From Azolla caroliniana (lineage: Eukaryota; Polypodiophyta): 64,000 bases of DNA. The notes under the pieces were generated by a model. That model was not told the DNA's origin. It was given only the letters and a program-made list of their open reading frames with translations, and made no database searches. The DNA lies in contig JBHGNT010000009.1 of the NCBI GenBank assembly GCA_043228905.1, positions 6,758,001-6,822,000 of the forward strand. The letters run 5' to 3'. Positions 1-9,361 of the stretch are shown piece by piece (positions within the stretch are counted from its first letter, which is position 1; each line of letters opens with the position of its first letter). The position numbers and the translations under genes were made by a program.

Positions 1-69
1 GCCTTGGCCGAGTTTGTTCGTCGGCACTGTTCTCTTACCTTCCCATCCGGAGGGACCTGTCTCCCAACA
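1..69 (-). repeat. Copia-1 3' LTR, only its 69-bp U3 end inside the window
   Basis: Bases 1-69 repeat 4891-4959 with a few differences and end in CCCAACA, which is TGTTGGG at the LTR start on the minus strand. The rest of this LTR, roughly 730 bp if it matches its partner, lies left of base 1. Confidence 0.9.
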
Positions 70-79
70 AACTCCCCCT

Positions 80-3000
80 TCACTCCGGCATGGGGTGTCT
101 TACCAGTCCGATTCTCTTCCGGCATGCATCCAGCTTGTCGGGTGTCAGCACTTTGGTCAGCATATCTGACCCGTTCTCGGCCGTGTGGATCTTCGTCAGT
201 GCGAACTCCTGGTCATCCACTCTTTCTCAGATCCAGTGATACCTCCGCTGGATATGCTTCGTCCGGGAATGGTAGGCCGCATTCTTAGCAAGGTGGATGG
301 CACTTTGACTATTGCAATAGAGTCGGTATTCCTCTTGCCGTATGCCGAGCTCTCCAATGAAGTCCTTCATCCATAAAATTTCCTTGCCGGCTTCCACAGC
401 TGCCATGTACTCCGCCTCTGTGGTTGACAATGCAACCGTCTTTTGCAGCCTCGACTGCCACGAAACAGCTCCCCCTGCATATGTCATTACATACCCGGAT
501 GTAGACCGACTGGTATCCACATCAGCCGACATGTCCGAATCGGTGAAACCGTCCAGTTGAGGTTTTCTGGAGCCGAATCGAAGACACATATTTGAAGTGC
601 CCTTCAAATACCGGAGTATCCATTTGACCGCGTTCCAGTGCTCCTTGCCGGGATTGCTCATAAACCAGCTCACCACCCCGACTGCGTATCCTATATCCGG
701 TCGGGTACACACCATTGCATACATCAAGCTCCCAACGGCAGAGCCATATGGGATCTTCATCATTTCCGCCTTCTCTGCTTTCGTCTTCGGGCTTTGCTTG
801 CCGGATAGCTTGCAGTTTGTCGGAAGTGTTGATCCGACCGGCTTCGCTTCTGACATGTTGAACCGGTGAAACACCTTTGTCACATACTTCTCCTGTGACA
901 GCCATAATTGCTTCACTGACCGGTCCCGAATGATGTGCATCCCCAGCATCTGTCTTGCCAGACCCAAGTCTTTCATTGAGAAGGTCCAGTTGAGAGCCTT
1001 CTTCAGCATCCGTATTTTGACTTGGTCTCGTCCGACGATCAACATGTCATCCACGTACAGGAGGAGTATCAGGAAGTCCCCTCCTTCGAACTTCTTCACA
1101 AACACGCAGTGATCAGCCTGCATCTTGTGGTACCCTTGATCGGTCATGAAGGAGTCGAACTTCCGATACCATTGCCGGGGAGCCTACTTCAGTCCGTATA
1201 GGCTCTTCTTCAACCGGCATACCAGGTGCTCCTTCCCTTTCTCCACAAATCCTTCCGGTTGCTGCATGTAGATCTCCTCTTCGAGGTCGCCGTGAAGGAA
1301 TGTCGTCTTCACGTCCAGCTGCTCTACCTCGAGGTCCATGCTTGCTGCTATACTCAGCACCGTCCGAATGGAGGTCATCTTTACTACCGGGGTGAATATC
1401 TCGTCGAAGTCCACGCCCTTCTTCTGCTGGAACCCCTTCACCACGATCCTGGCCTTGTATCTCGGGGGGTTGCCGGCATCTCCCGGTTTCAACTTGTACA
1501 CCCACTTGTTTCGGAGTGCCCGCTTTCCTTTCGGCAGCTCCACCAATTCGTACGTATGGTTCTCATGCAGGGAATCCATCTCATCCTGCATGGCACTTAA
1601 CCATTTTCGGCTGTGGGTGTCTTCCTTCGCTTCTTCGAAGCTTTCCAGCTCCTCCTCATTGGTCAGCAGAACATGCTCTGCATCCGGAAATCTCCAGGGC
1701 GCCCTTCTCTCTCTAAGAGGATATCTACGTCTTTGGGCTTCGGTAACCGGCTCCTCCATTTTCTCTTCATCCGAATCCGATTCGGGGTCTTGACCGGTTC
1801 CGGTCTCAGCTTCCTCTACTTCTTCTTCTGCCGGTTCGGTATCCTCACCGTAACCGGCTAGTTCCTCGAGTGCTAACCGGTCGCTTGCCGGTTGGGTCTG
1901 CTCATCGTAGAGTCTATCCTTACCAGTCGACTCGGAGTTCATTATCTTCTTCTCCGACTCCCAGTCAGCGAACGTCTTGTCCTCCATGAAGATGATATCT
2001 CGACTCCGGAATACCTTCTTGTCGACCGGGTCCCACACTCGGTAGCCAAACTCATCGTCACCGTAACCGAGGAATATGCATGGCCGGGTCTTTGGATCTA
2101 GCTTTCCTCTCCGGTCCTTAGCTACATGCACGTACGCGAGACACCCGAACACCTTCAGATGCCGGTAGGATACTTCCTTACCGGTCCACACTCTCTGTGG
2201 CGTGTCTCCGTCCAAGGGTACTGAGGGTGATCTATTTATCACGTATGTCGCCGTCGACAGTGCCTCAGCCCAAAACTTCTTGGGTAGTTTTGCATGCGCT
2301 AGCATACTCCGGACCCTCTCCATTATGGTCCGGTTCATCCTCTCGGCCAGTCCGTTTAGTTCCGGCGTCTTCGGCACGGTAAATTCGAGCCGGATTCCCT
2401 TCAAGCGGCAGTACTCCTCGAACTGTCCCCGGTATTCTCCTCCGTTGTCTGCTCGAACCGCCTTCAGCTTCCGACCGGTTTCTCTTTCCACTCTCGCGTG
2501 GAGCTCTTTGAAGACGGATAACACCTGATCCTTCGTCTTCAACGGTGTGGCCCACAGCTTCCGGCTGTGGTCATCTATGAACGTCACGAAGTACTGCGCT
2601 CCGGCATGTGACTTCGTGTCTACTTGACACACATCCGTATGCACTAACTCCAGTGGTGCATTACGTCTCATCGGTGGCCTTGGTCGAAAGGAGGTCCGGT
2701 TCTGCTTACCGGCCAGACAATCAGTGCACTTCTCTAAGTGCACGTTCTTCACTGGAATGAGGTTGTCGTCTGCAAGCCTCTTCATCCCCTTCTCGCTCAT
2801 ATGACACGACCTCTTGTGCCACAGCTCACCGGTAGTGTCGGATGCCACGTTCACTTCTTCCGGACATAACCGGGCATTCATCAGGTACAGCGTGTTGACC
2901 TTCCGAGCCCGAGCCACAATCAGGCTCCCTTTGCTGAACTTCATGACCCCGTTCTTGATGCTACCCGTGTAGCCTTCATCATCTAGTCGACCGGCTGATA

Positions 3001-4126
3001 TCAGGTTCAGACGAACCTCCGGAACGTGTCAGACATCCTTCAGTAGCAACTTGCATCCGGTTGGTGTTGACAGCCACACGTCTCCTATGCCGATAATTCG
3101 GCATGTACCTTCATTCCCCATCCGGACACAGCCATGGTCACCGGCTGAGTAGGATGAGAAGCATTTCCGGTCCGAGGTAAGGTGGAACGACGCTCCAGAG
3201 TCTACCACCCAGGTCATCTCGTCATCGGCAAGGTTTATATCACTCTCCTCAGTGATGAGCATCAACTCTTCTTCACTTGCCGTGATTGTTGTCGTTCCCT
3301 TCCGGTCCGTCCCCTTCCGGTCTTTACCGTTCCGGTCCGGGGTTTGCTTCGAATCGGTACCGTCGGTTTCCTTGTCTTTACGGAAATGCCCACAGTTCTT
3401 TTGGAAGTGTCCCGGCTTGCCGCAATAGAAGCAAGTAGGCCTCCCCATTGACTTTGACTGTGTCCCCGACTTCTCCCGGTTCTGGGGACTACGGTTTCTA
3501 TGTCTTCCGCGTTCCGATTCGGTAAGGAGCGCTTTGGAGTCGGAGCTAGTATCTATATCCTTTCAACACGCCTACTCATCTAGCAAGCTCGACTTTACTC
3601 TTGCTAGGGATAACCGTTTTCCTTCCGGCCCGGCGTTGCCCAAAGTGACAACAAACGTCTCCCAGCTATCCGGGAGGGAACAGAGCAGGAGTAGTGCTAA
3701 TACCTCATCGGCAAGAGGTACTTCCAATAACGTTGCCTGGTGTATCAGCCCCTGGAAAGCATTCATATGCTCCGCCATGCTGGAGCCATCTTGGTACCGG
3801 AGTCTTACTAGCTTCCGGAATACCAAAACCTCATTAATAGCATTTTTGTTTTGAAACATTATGCCGATCTTCTCCCAGAGCTCATGAGCCTTGCTCTCTT
3901 CATTGAAGTTGTTGTACAGGCTCATGTCGATGAAGCACCGTATGTACGCCGTTGTCTTCATGTGCATCACCTCCCATATCGCAGCGTCGATTTTGTCCGG
4001 TCTCTTGTCCCCGAACTGAACCGGCAGCCAGAGGTCTTTAACAACGAGCATGTCCCTCATCTTCGACTTCCATACTGAATAGTTGGAGCCGGTGAGCTTG
4101 AACATGCCGCCAAATGATTCGTCCAT
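80..4126 (-). pseudogene. Copia-1 gag-pol polyprotein, one frame with five internal stop codons
   Basis: A single reading frame of 1349 codons runs from ATG 4126 to TGA 80-82. In order it shows a gag N-terminus, a CCHC zinc knuckle (C-FYC-GKPGHFQKNC, near residue 232), the protease motif VVDSGAS (near 309), the integrase HHCC and core (ADNGGEY), RT (YVDD near 1024) and RNase H (STTEAEY). The length is normal for Copia. Stops interrupt it at 3572-3574 (TAG), 3563-3565 (TGA), 3029-3031 (TGA), 1184-1186 (TAG) and 227-229 (TGA), with no frameshift seen. The integrase-RT part is otherwise well preserved, so the element is fairly young. At 1184 the usual LKQAPR reads LK-stop-APR, a CAG-to-TAG change. 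Confidence 0.93.
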
Positions 4127-4142
4127 TTTCTGTGTCGATTTC

Positions 4143-4154
4143 GCTCTGATACCA
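4143..4154 (-). other. Copia-1 primer binding site
   Basis: The minus strand reads TGGTATCAGAGC, the standard Copia primer binding site complementary to initiator tRNA-Met, two bases after the LTR end. It fixes the 5' LTR boundary at 4157. Confidence 0.93.
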
Positions 4155-4525
4155 ATTGACGGGAACCTAACGCTCCTTATGCACTAAGCTCGGCCACAAC
4201 CGAGATTCTTTTCATACACAGAAAACAGGAAACAAATGCACGACACAAAGGAGAGGAAGATACATAGGAGGTTTACGTGGAAAACCCAAAGAGGGAAAAA
4301 CCACGGCAACCCACAGGCTGCAAACTGTCACTATGTGAGAATGTACAACAGTGAGTTCAATGAGGCAACGACCTCGTGCTCACAGATCTTCGCCACAGGC
4401 GGCGGTTACAACAGAGGCAAAGACCTCTTTCTCTCTCTCTCTCTCTGTACACTATTACGTGCTCTCTCTTCTTCTTGCACCAACAAGAAAAATGACAAGT
4501 ACAACTAACAGTTTGCCCTAATTCA

Positions 4526-4533
4526 TATTTATA
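4526..4533 (-). promoter_or_regulatory. TATA box of Copia-1 LTR
   Basis: TATAAATA on the minus strand, inside the LTR and downstream of the tandem repeat array, where the U3/R boundary is expected. The related solo LTR has the same string in the same setting near 8430. Confidence 0.6.
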
Positions 4534-4604
4534 CTAATATGACTTTTCGGCTATTTACAAATATAGCCTTGATGGGCTCTCAGAAACATATTTACGAATA
4601 TGTC

Positions 4605-4874
4605 TCTTCCTCCGGTTCTCACCGGTTCTGCACCATCCGGCTCTCCGTAGCCGGGTACTCCTCATCCGGTTCACACCGGGCCTGCACCATCCGGCTCTCC
4701 GTAGCTGGGTACTACTCATCCGGTTCACACCGGGCCTGTATCATCCGGCTCTCCGTAGCCGGGTACTCCTCATCTGGTTCACACCGGGCCTGTATCATCC
4801 GGCTCTCCGTAGCCGGGTACTCCTCATCCGGTTCACACCAGGCCTGTATCATCCGGCTCTCCGTAGCCGGGTAC
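4605..4874 (-). repeat. Five-copy 54-bp tandem repeat in the Copia-1 U3 region
   Basis: Five units of 54 bp (5 x 54 = 270) share TCATCCGGTTCACACCGGGC and CGGCTCTCCGTAGCCGGGTA blocks with a few base differences. The unit is a multiple of three, so it yields a false repetitive peptide on either strand. Repeats upstream of an LTR TATA box often act as enhancers; that role is inferred here. Confidence 0.9.
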
Positions 4875-4959
4875 TCCTCATACCGTTTCGGCCTCGGCCG
4901 AGTTTGTTCGTCGGCACTGTTCTTCTCCCTTCCCATCCGGAGGGACCTGTCTCCCAACA

Positions 4960-5765
4960 AGAACAACTCGATGAATTGATTTATTAATCACTGAGGCTTT
5001 TGGTACGGGTTAACTAAACACTTGTCGCCAAAAACATGGCGTAACTTCTTCGTCACTGTTGGGCACATGATATAATTTACGAAGTTTCGCTCATTCACAT
5101 GTGCCCAAGCCTTCTTCTTAGAAATTGCGTCGTAGTACCCCACGCACAAATGCTCCACAACACTCACCATTCGATCTCCCAGGGTACGAGTTATATTTGT
5201 GTTAACCCTATTTGTAATGGAATGGAAATAAGTCAATATGTATATAGTAAGTACAATTGAAACCATATATAAAATAGAAACAACTTAAAGCTTACCAATG
5301 CATGTGTTCAATTGCATGGCATCTCGACTTTAATGCAGTATTGATTGATAAAGCCTGACCCATACTATGAAATATAACAATTCTCCACAATGGAACCAGG
5401 GTCAGCTCTACAAAGTCCTTCACCATCTTTTCTATCTGAGGATATTTATAAGGCACGCCGTCGTATGTGGACCCCGTCATTGGAAACCCGTATGGTATGT
5501 CCGTGACAAGCAATGTATAATGCCTCTTGGGTAATATGTCAAGCATATTGCCCACATCGCCATTATATACACTATAATACAATTGGCAGAAAGGATTAGC
5601 CTTGTGTAAAAATCTCTTTACTGTGTCCGAGTCTTTGGGCACCTCTTGCTCCTTTCCTTTCATCATTCTCTTTTCGTCCTTCGCTTGTTCCAAATGAGTG
5701 ATGAATGCACTTGGAATACCTTCATTACAATCACCCAATTTTTTGGAGTGAGGTGGTTTCTGCAA
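4960..5765 (-). pseudogene. DNA methyltransferase-like domain (DIPYGF ... NPYQKP), truncated by Copia-1
   Basis: The minus-strand block 5765-5292 contains TDIPYGF, matching motif IV (D-x-PY) of amino-methyltransferases acting on DNA adenine or cytosine N4. After an intron-like break, 5266-4965 contains NFVNYIMCPT and NPYQKPQ, a stop, then LINQFIELF. This last part resembles the KP...L...I segment that precedes motif I in beta-class enzymes, where motif IV comes first. The stop after QKPQ reads as CGA-to-TGA. The motif I exon is missing because Copia-1 is inserted at 4960; the rest may lie left of the window. The same gene seems to continue upstream as the ParB-like block (6908-8095). Methyltransferase identity is a motif-based inference. 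Confidence 0.6.
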
Positions 5766-6907
5766 TTATAAGATTTATAAGAAAATGCACATTATCCTAA
5801 AATCAACTATTTAAGATATAAACACACATACCCATTCTCTAAATACAATGAAAAATTCTTCAAGAGCCTAAGTTGTATGATGATGTTTTTGGGCACGACT
5901 GCTCCACTTCTTCTGATGTAGGTGTGAAAGTGTTTTTAGAATCTAAGCCATTGAACATTAGAAGAATATAAAGGATGGATAATTCACATTTGGAGGCTAA
6001 GAACACAAACCAAGACCTTAGGAAGAAGTCAAAAGTAAAAGTAAGAGACCAAAAGAAAAGTAAAAAGAGAAAAAGCGGACCATAAAAAATAGTAAAAAAG
6101 GAATGGTCATAACTCCTCCGTTTTTCACCCAAATTTTATGTTTAAATATAGGTTAGAACGCTTGTAAAGATAGCTATCTATATCGCTTTAAATCACTAAA
6201 TTTGGAGCTCTGATGAGGGAGATATGACGATTTGAAGGTCGCTAGGTCTTAGCTAAAAATAAGAGATAAAAAGCTTCTAAAAATAGAGTGAACGAGGAAG
6301 AAGAAGAAAATTATAATAGAGGAGGAGGATTAGGAAGAAAGGTCTTAGTGGGAGGAGGGATCCTAATAGAGGAGCAGGAGGATTAGGAAGAAGGTCTTAG
6401 TGGAAGGAGGGAATCCTAATAGAGGAGGAGGGATCCTAATAGGGGAGCAAGAGGATTAGGAAGAAGGGTCTTAGTGGAAGAGGAAGGGTCTTAATTGTGG
6501 GTTTGAGTGATTGGTAGTAAGAAGGTCTTTGGTTTCTTAGTTGAATGTGGAGTTTATCTCCTTTGTATTGTCTTGATATTGGAATATCATGACAATCTTA
6601 TTTCTTTCTCATCCTCTCTATCTTTTTTCTTAATTTCTTGAGTCTCTCTCTAATTCGTAGATACCTTGATCTATATAATATATTATGAGTCACAACTCCA
6701 TCTAACCGGTTAGGTCAAGCCCTCGTATAGTGTAAGATTACCCTTTGTCTTAAACATCCTATCAGTAGGCAGGGACAGATTTTTCATCATCAACTCTTGT
6801 ATCTTCATGTAAACCTTATGGCTAAAAAACATTACACATAAAGGTTAGAATCAAGAGCAAATTAACAAAGCAATCCAATAAAAAATTATCATCACATATA
6901 TTACTCA
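5766..6907. other. Intron or insertion between the methyltransferase-like and ParB-like blocks
   Basis: No convincing gene. A purine-rich stretch (6000-6490) carries three imperfect copies of GAGGATTAGGAAGAA...CTTAGTG...GATCCTAATAG starting near 6325, 6378 and 6451. A short minus-strand exon-like piece near 6760-6830 may belong to the pseudogene. The block at about 5870-6720 looks like inserted repeat DNA, possibly an LTR, but I found no boundaries. Confidence 0.4.
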
Positions 6908-8095
6908 CTTTTGAAACTCTGTGACCATTTCATCCAAGTTAAATTCCTTGGTGGCCACTCTTGATAATACAGATATTAATAATCTGTCATCTTTTATCCC
7001 TTGCAATGACCGTCAAGGAAGCAACTTCATGTCCTCGGCTAATTCCTCTATTACCAAGTCACTTTTACGTGACTTAGACTTCATTTCCACTTGAGGGTCC
7101 AACTTAGCCTTCTTTGAACGTCGACAATGTATCTCTTTTCGCTCCCACATACTGAATATTCGATCTTGGAGGTCTCACACCTCCCCTATTCTGGAAACAA
7201 GTTGAAACCATGAGTCGTACTTTCTCAGGCCTTCAGACTTTGTGCTTTCATCAACTACTTTCCCCACTTCAAGCAAACATTGTTGTCGCAATCTAGGACG
7301 CAGCCTAGGACCAAATTTTTGCAAAGCATCAAGGTAATCGTGATGAAAGAACTGATGCAATCTACATCTTTTGTCTATAGTCATTATCATTATTGTGGTC
7401 CCAGGCTAGCAATTTCGCTTCTTCATGTGTAAGACCAGCATACACTTTACATTCTGCATATTTGAAGAAGGTTGTAAGAGGATACTCCTTAATAAGTTGA
7501 CGTCGGGCTTTAGTAGAGTGGGATCCTCTAGTAATGTAGCATGTATAATCATCTACTGAAATGTACTTGAAGTCTGCTATAGTTGGGCATTGATCTAGGT
7601 CTATCATTACTAAGAATATCATAACAATAGCATGTGGATTGAACTTCATTTTGCTTTTTAAATTTTGCATATGCACTGAATGCGGCTCTCTTATCTCTAG
7701 AGCCCATCTTCCTGTTTCTGGATCAATTGGTGGCCTCTGAATTGAACATATCGGTAATGAAACAATTGTTCCTTATGGACAAGTTTAGTCTTTGTGATAT
7801 TTTCATGAATCCAATTTTGTTACGAGGTGAGGATTCCCGAGGCAATCTGGCCACCTAAAGGAATTACTTCTAGTTGTGTATCTTCCTCCTCATCTTCGAT
7901 GAACTCGAGAACTTCAGGCTCGTCATCCTCAAGATGTTGCCGTTTCTTATATTTCTTGTGTTCTGATTTTCCTTTTTTGGCAGTCTTAGGCGGGGTGCTT
8001 GCTTGCGTTAGTTGTTCTTCGTTTGGACATCTTTCTTTAAGGCTTTGGGGTGGCAAGAGTCTGTTACAAAATTGCCTTCATCAATCCAAACCCTG
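6908..8095 (-). pseudogene. ParB-like domain protein, middle part of the decayed element gene
   Basis: In order on the minus strand: an acidic and basic linker (KKGKSEHKKYKKRQ then EDEEEDTQLE), a segment with RPPIDPETGRWALEIREPHS, and the block VDDYTCYITRGSHSTKARRQ ... YAECKVYAGLTHEEAKLLAWDHN. The last resembles ParB/sulfiredoxin-fold domains, whose conserved core is a G-x-H/R-R stretch followed by V..GLT.EEA. It continues through LRPRLRQQCLLEVGKVVDE to a splice-like end near 6908. Frame changes and in-frame TGA codons, some readable as TGG-to-TGA (EV-stop-DLQD), show decay. ParB plus amino-methyltransferase is a known bacterial and phage pairing; here both seem to be in one eukaryotic-type split gene. 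ParB assignment is tentative. Confidence 0.5.
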
Positions 8096-8100
8096 CGCAA

Positions 8101-8617
8101 TGTGCGGAATAGCGCTCAGCCACAACCGAGACTCAAACACTTAATGGAAGAACAAAAAACAAAAATGGAGGTAAATGCACTTACATAGAATAGACGATGC
8201 AAGATGTTTATGTGGAAAACCCTAATAGGGAAAAACCATGAGAACCCACAGACTCCAACTATCACTATATGAGAAAGGAGGTACAACAGGAGACTCAAAG
8301 GCAATGACCTCGAGCTCTATGTCTTCGTACACAGGCGGTTACAAACAAAAACTCGTTCTATATATCTCTCTCTATATATATACAACAATGATACAATGAA
8401 CTACGACTTTTAAAGTGATTGCCTTAAGTCATATTTATACTTATATGACTTTAAGACTATTTACAAATATAGCCTTTACAGGCTCACCAGAAACATATTT
8501 GCATATATGTCCTTGAACCGGATCATCCGGATACCTTCCGGTCCGGTCCGGTTCCTTCCTTCGGCTCATCCGATCCGGCTCCTCTGGTTCTCATCCAGAA
8601 GGACCAGATTCCCAACA
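8101..8617 (-). mobile_element. Solo LTR related to Copia-1, with 5-bp target duplication CGCAA
   Basis: It begins TGTGCGGAAT and ends CCCAACA on the plus strand, so the minus strand starts TGTTGGG like Copia-1. It shares the blocks CCACAACCGAG, GGAAAACCC...GGGAAAAACCA, AGTCATATTTATACT and ACAAATATAGCCTT with the Copia-1 LTR but lacks the 54-bp array. CGCAA occurs directly before (8096-8100) and directly after (8618-8622). It splits the ParB-like gene: without the LTR and one CGCAA copy the minus-strand frame reads LGGLRRVWIDEGN without a break. It is a product of LTR-LTR recombination. Confidence 0.92.
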
Positions 8618-8622
8618 CGCAA

Positions 8623-8983
8623 CCCCCCTAAGCTCTCAACATCAAGTCGTAGGTTCGGTGAGTCATTGTCCTTAATGTTCTTTATTTGCCCGTATGTGAA
8701 GGTCTTTCCCACTTGAAGCCCTTCAAACTTTGTAAATACGAGGACATTCTTCATGGAGGTAGCTCTTGCGGCGAGGCTCCACAGGCTTATCGGCTAATGT
8801 CTTCATAGTATTGCCGACTGAAGACTTTGAGGTCCCGTCACCTACCGACTCAATCAAAGTTCTTCGAGATTCTTGTTTATTCACGTTGTCAGTAGGCTTC
8901 TTGGTAGGGGAGGGAATCTTTGAGTTAAAAGATGGAACTTTTTGACGAGGTTCACTGCAAACAATAGGCAATAACACAATCAT
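8623..8983 (-). pseudogene. N-terminal part of the ParB/methyltransferase-like element gene
   Basis: Two overlapping minus-strand frames: 8983-8723 (basic, Ser/Thr-rich, with KIPSPTKKPTDN and EPRRKSYLHEECPR) and 8754-8566 (KFEGLQVGKTFTYGQIKNIK). They join by one frameshift near 8750 and run into the solo LTR. I do not recognise the domain. It is placed in this gene because the frame continues across the solo LTR into 8095. The true start may be the ATG at 8983 or an exon further upstream. Confidence 0.4.
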
Positions 8984-9162
8984 ATGAAAATATTCTTAAA
9001 AATGGATATGGAAAACGTTAAAACAAAGATAAAGTTGATTAAAATCAATAGAAAAACCTCGAGTTTTAATATAATTTAGTATCATAAATACTCAAAAAAA
9101 TGCTATCAAATTATCAATAAAATTACTATTTGTAGCACATCAATCACAAAATTGTGTCCTTT

Positions 9163-9317
9163 CAACGGCAACTCCATGCACTGCATCGAGTTCCTGCCTG
9201 CTTTCAATAGGAACTCGATGCAATTTTCAACGACAACTCGATGCAATGCATTGAGTTCCCGTTGACAGAGGGTTGCCTTCAACGAAAGAGGGTTGCCTTC
9301 AACGGGAACTCGATGCA
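9163..9317. repeat. Six copies of an 18-bp motif between the divergent pseudogenes
   Basis: Consensus CAACGGGAACTCGATGCA. Direct copies lie at 9163-9180, 9205-9222, 9228-9245 and 9300-9317; inverted copies at about 9182-9196 (partial) and 9247-9264. A 20-bp direct repeat, GAGGGTTGCCTTCAACG, sits at 9268 and 9288. The cluster is in the roughly 380-bp gap between the minus-strand ParB-like gene and the plus-strand DDE-like gene. It could be a binding-site cluster for an element protein or part of a shared promoter; this is inference. Confidence 0.75.
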
Positions 9318-9361
9318 GTGAGGTATACCATGCGTATAAGGATGACATGTTATTAGAATGT

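Larger units (their letters stand above)
1..4959 (-). mobile_element. Copia-1: Ty1/copia LTR retrotransposon, 3' end cut by the window edge
   Basis: On the minus strand the order is 5' LTR (4157-4959), primer binding site (4143-4154), one gag-pol frame (4126-80), a purine-rich tract (71-79) and the first 69 bases of the 3' LTR. The gag, protease, integrase, RT, RNase H order defines Ty1/copia; the gag start and the RNase H tail resemble TNT1/Tork-type elements. The two LTRs share the end containing GGGACCTGTCTCCCAACA. The element is dead because of five internal stops but structurally complete. The 5 bases after it are AGAAC (4960-4964); the matching target copy would lie left of the window. 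Confidence 0.95.
4157..4959 (-). repeat. Copia-1 5' LTR, 803 bp
   Basis: On the minus strand it begins TGTTGGGAGACAGG and ends ...CCCGTCA just before the primer binding site, so it has TG...CA ends. It contains a five-copy 54-bp tandem array in the U3 part and a TATA box further in. A related LTR occurs alone at 8101-8617. Confidence 0.92.

Noticed and set aside
4539-4979. Repetitive peptide with SGSHRACIIRLSVAGY units
   Set aside because: It is the 54-bp LTR tandem array read in frame, not a protein gene.
5860-6132. Hydrophobic minus-strand frame (FLFLLFFWSLTFTFDFFL)
   Set aside because: It comes from an A-rich plus strand inside the intron or insertion of the pseudogene; no homologous feature.
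9163-9317. CRISPR array
   Set aside because: The 18-bp copies are in both orientations with irregular spacing and no cas genes; this is plant nuclear DNA.
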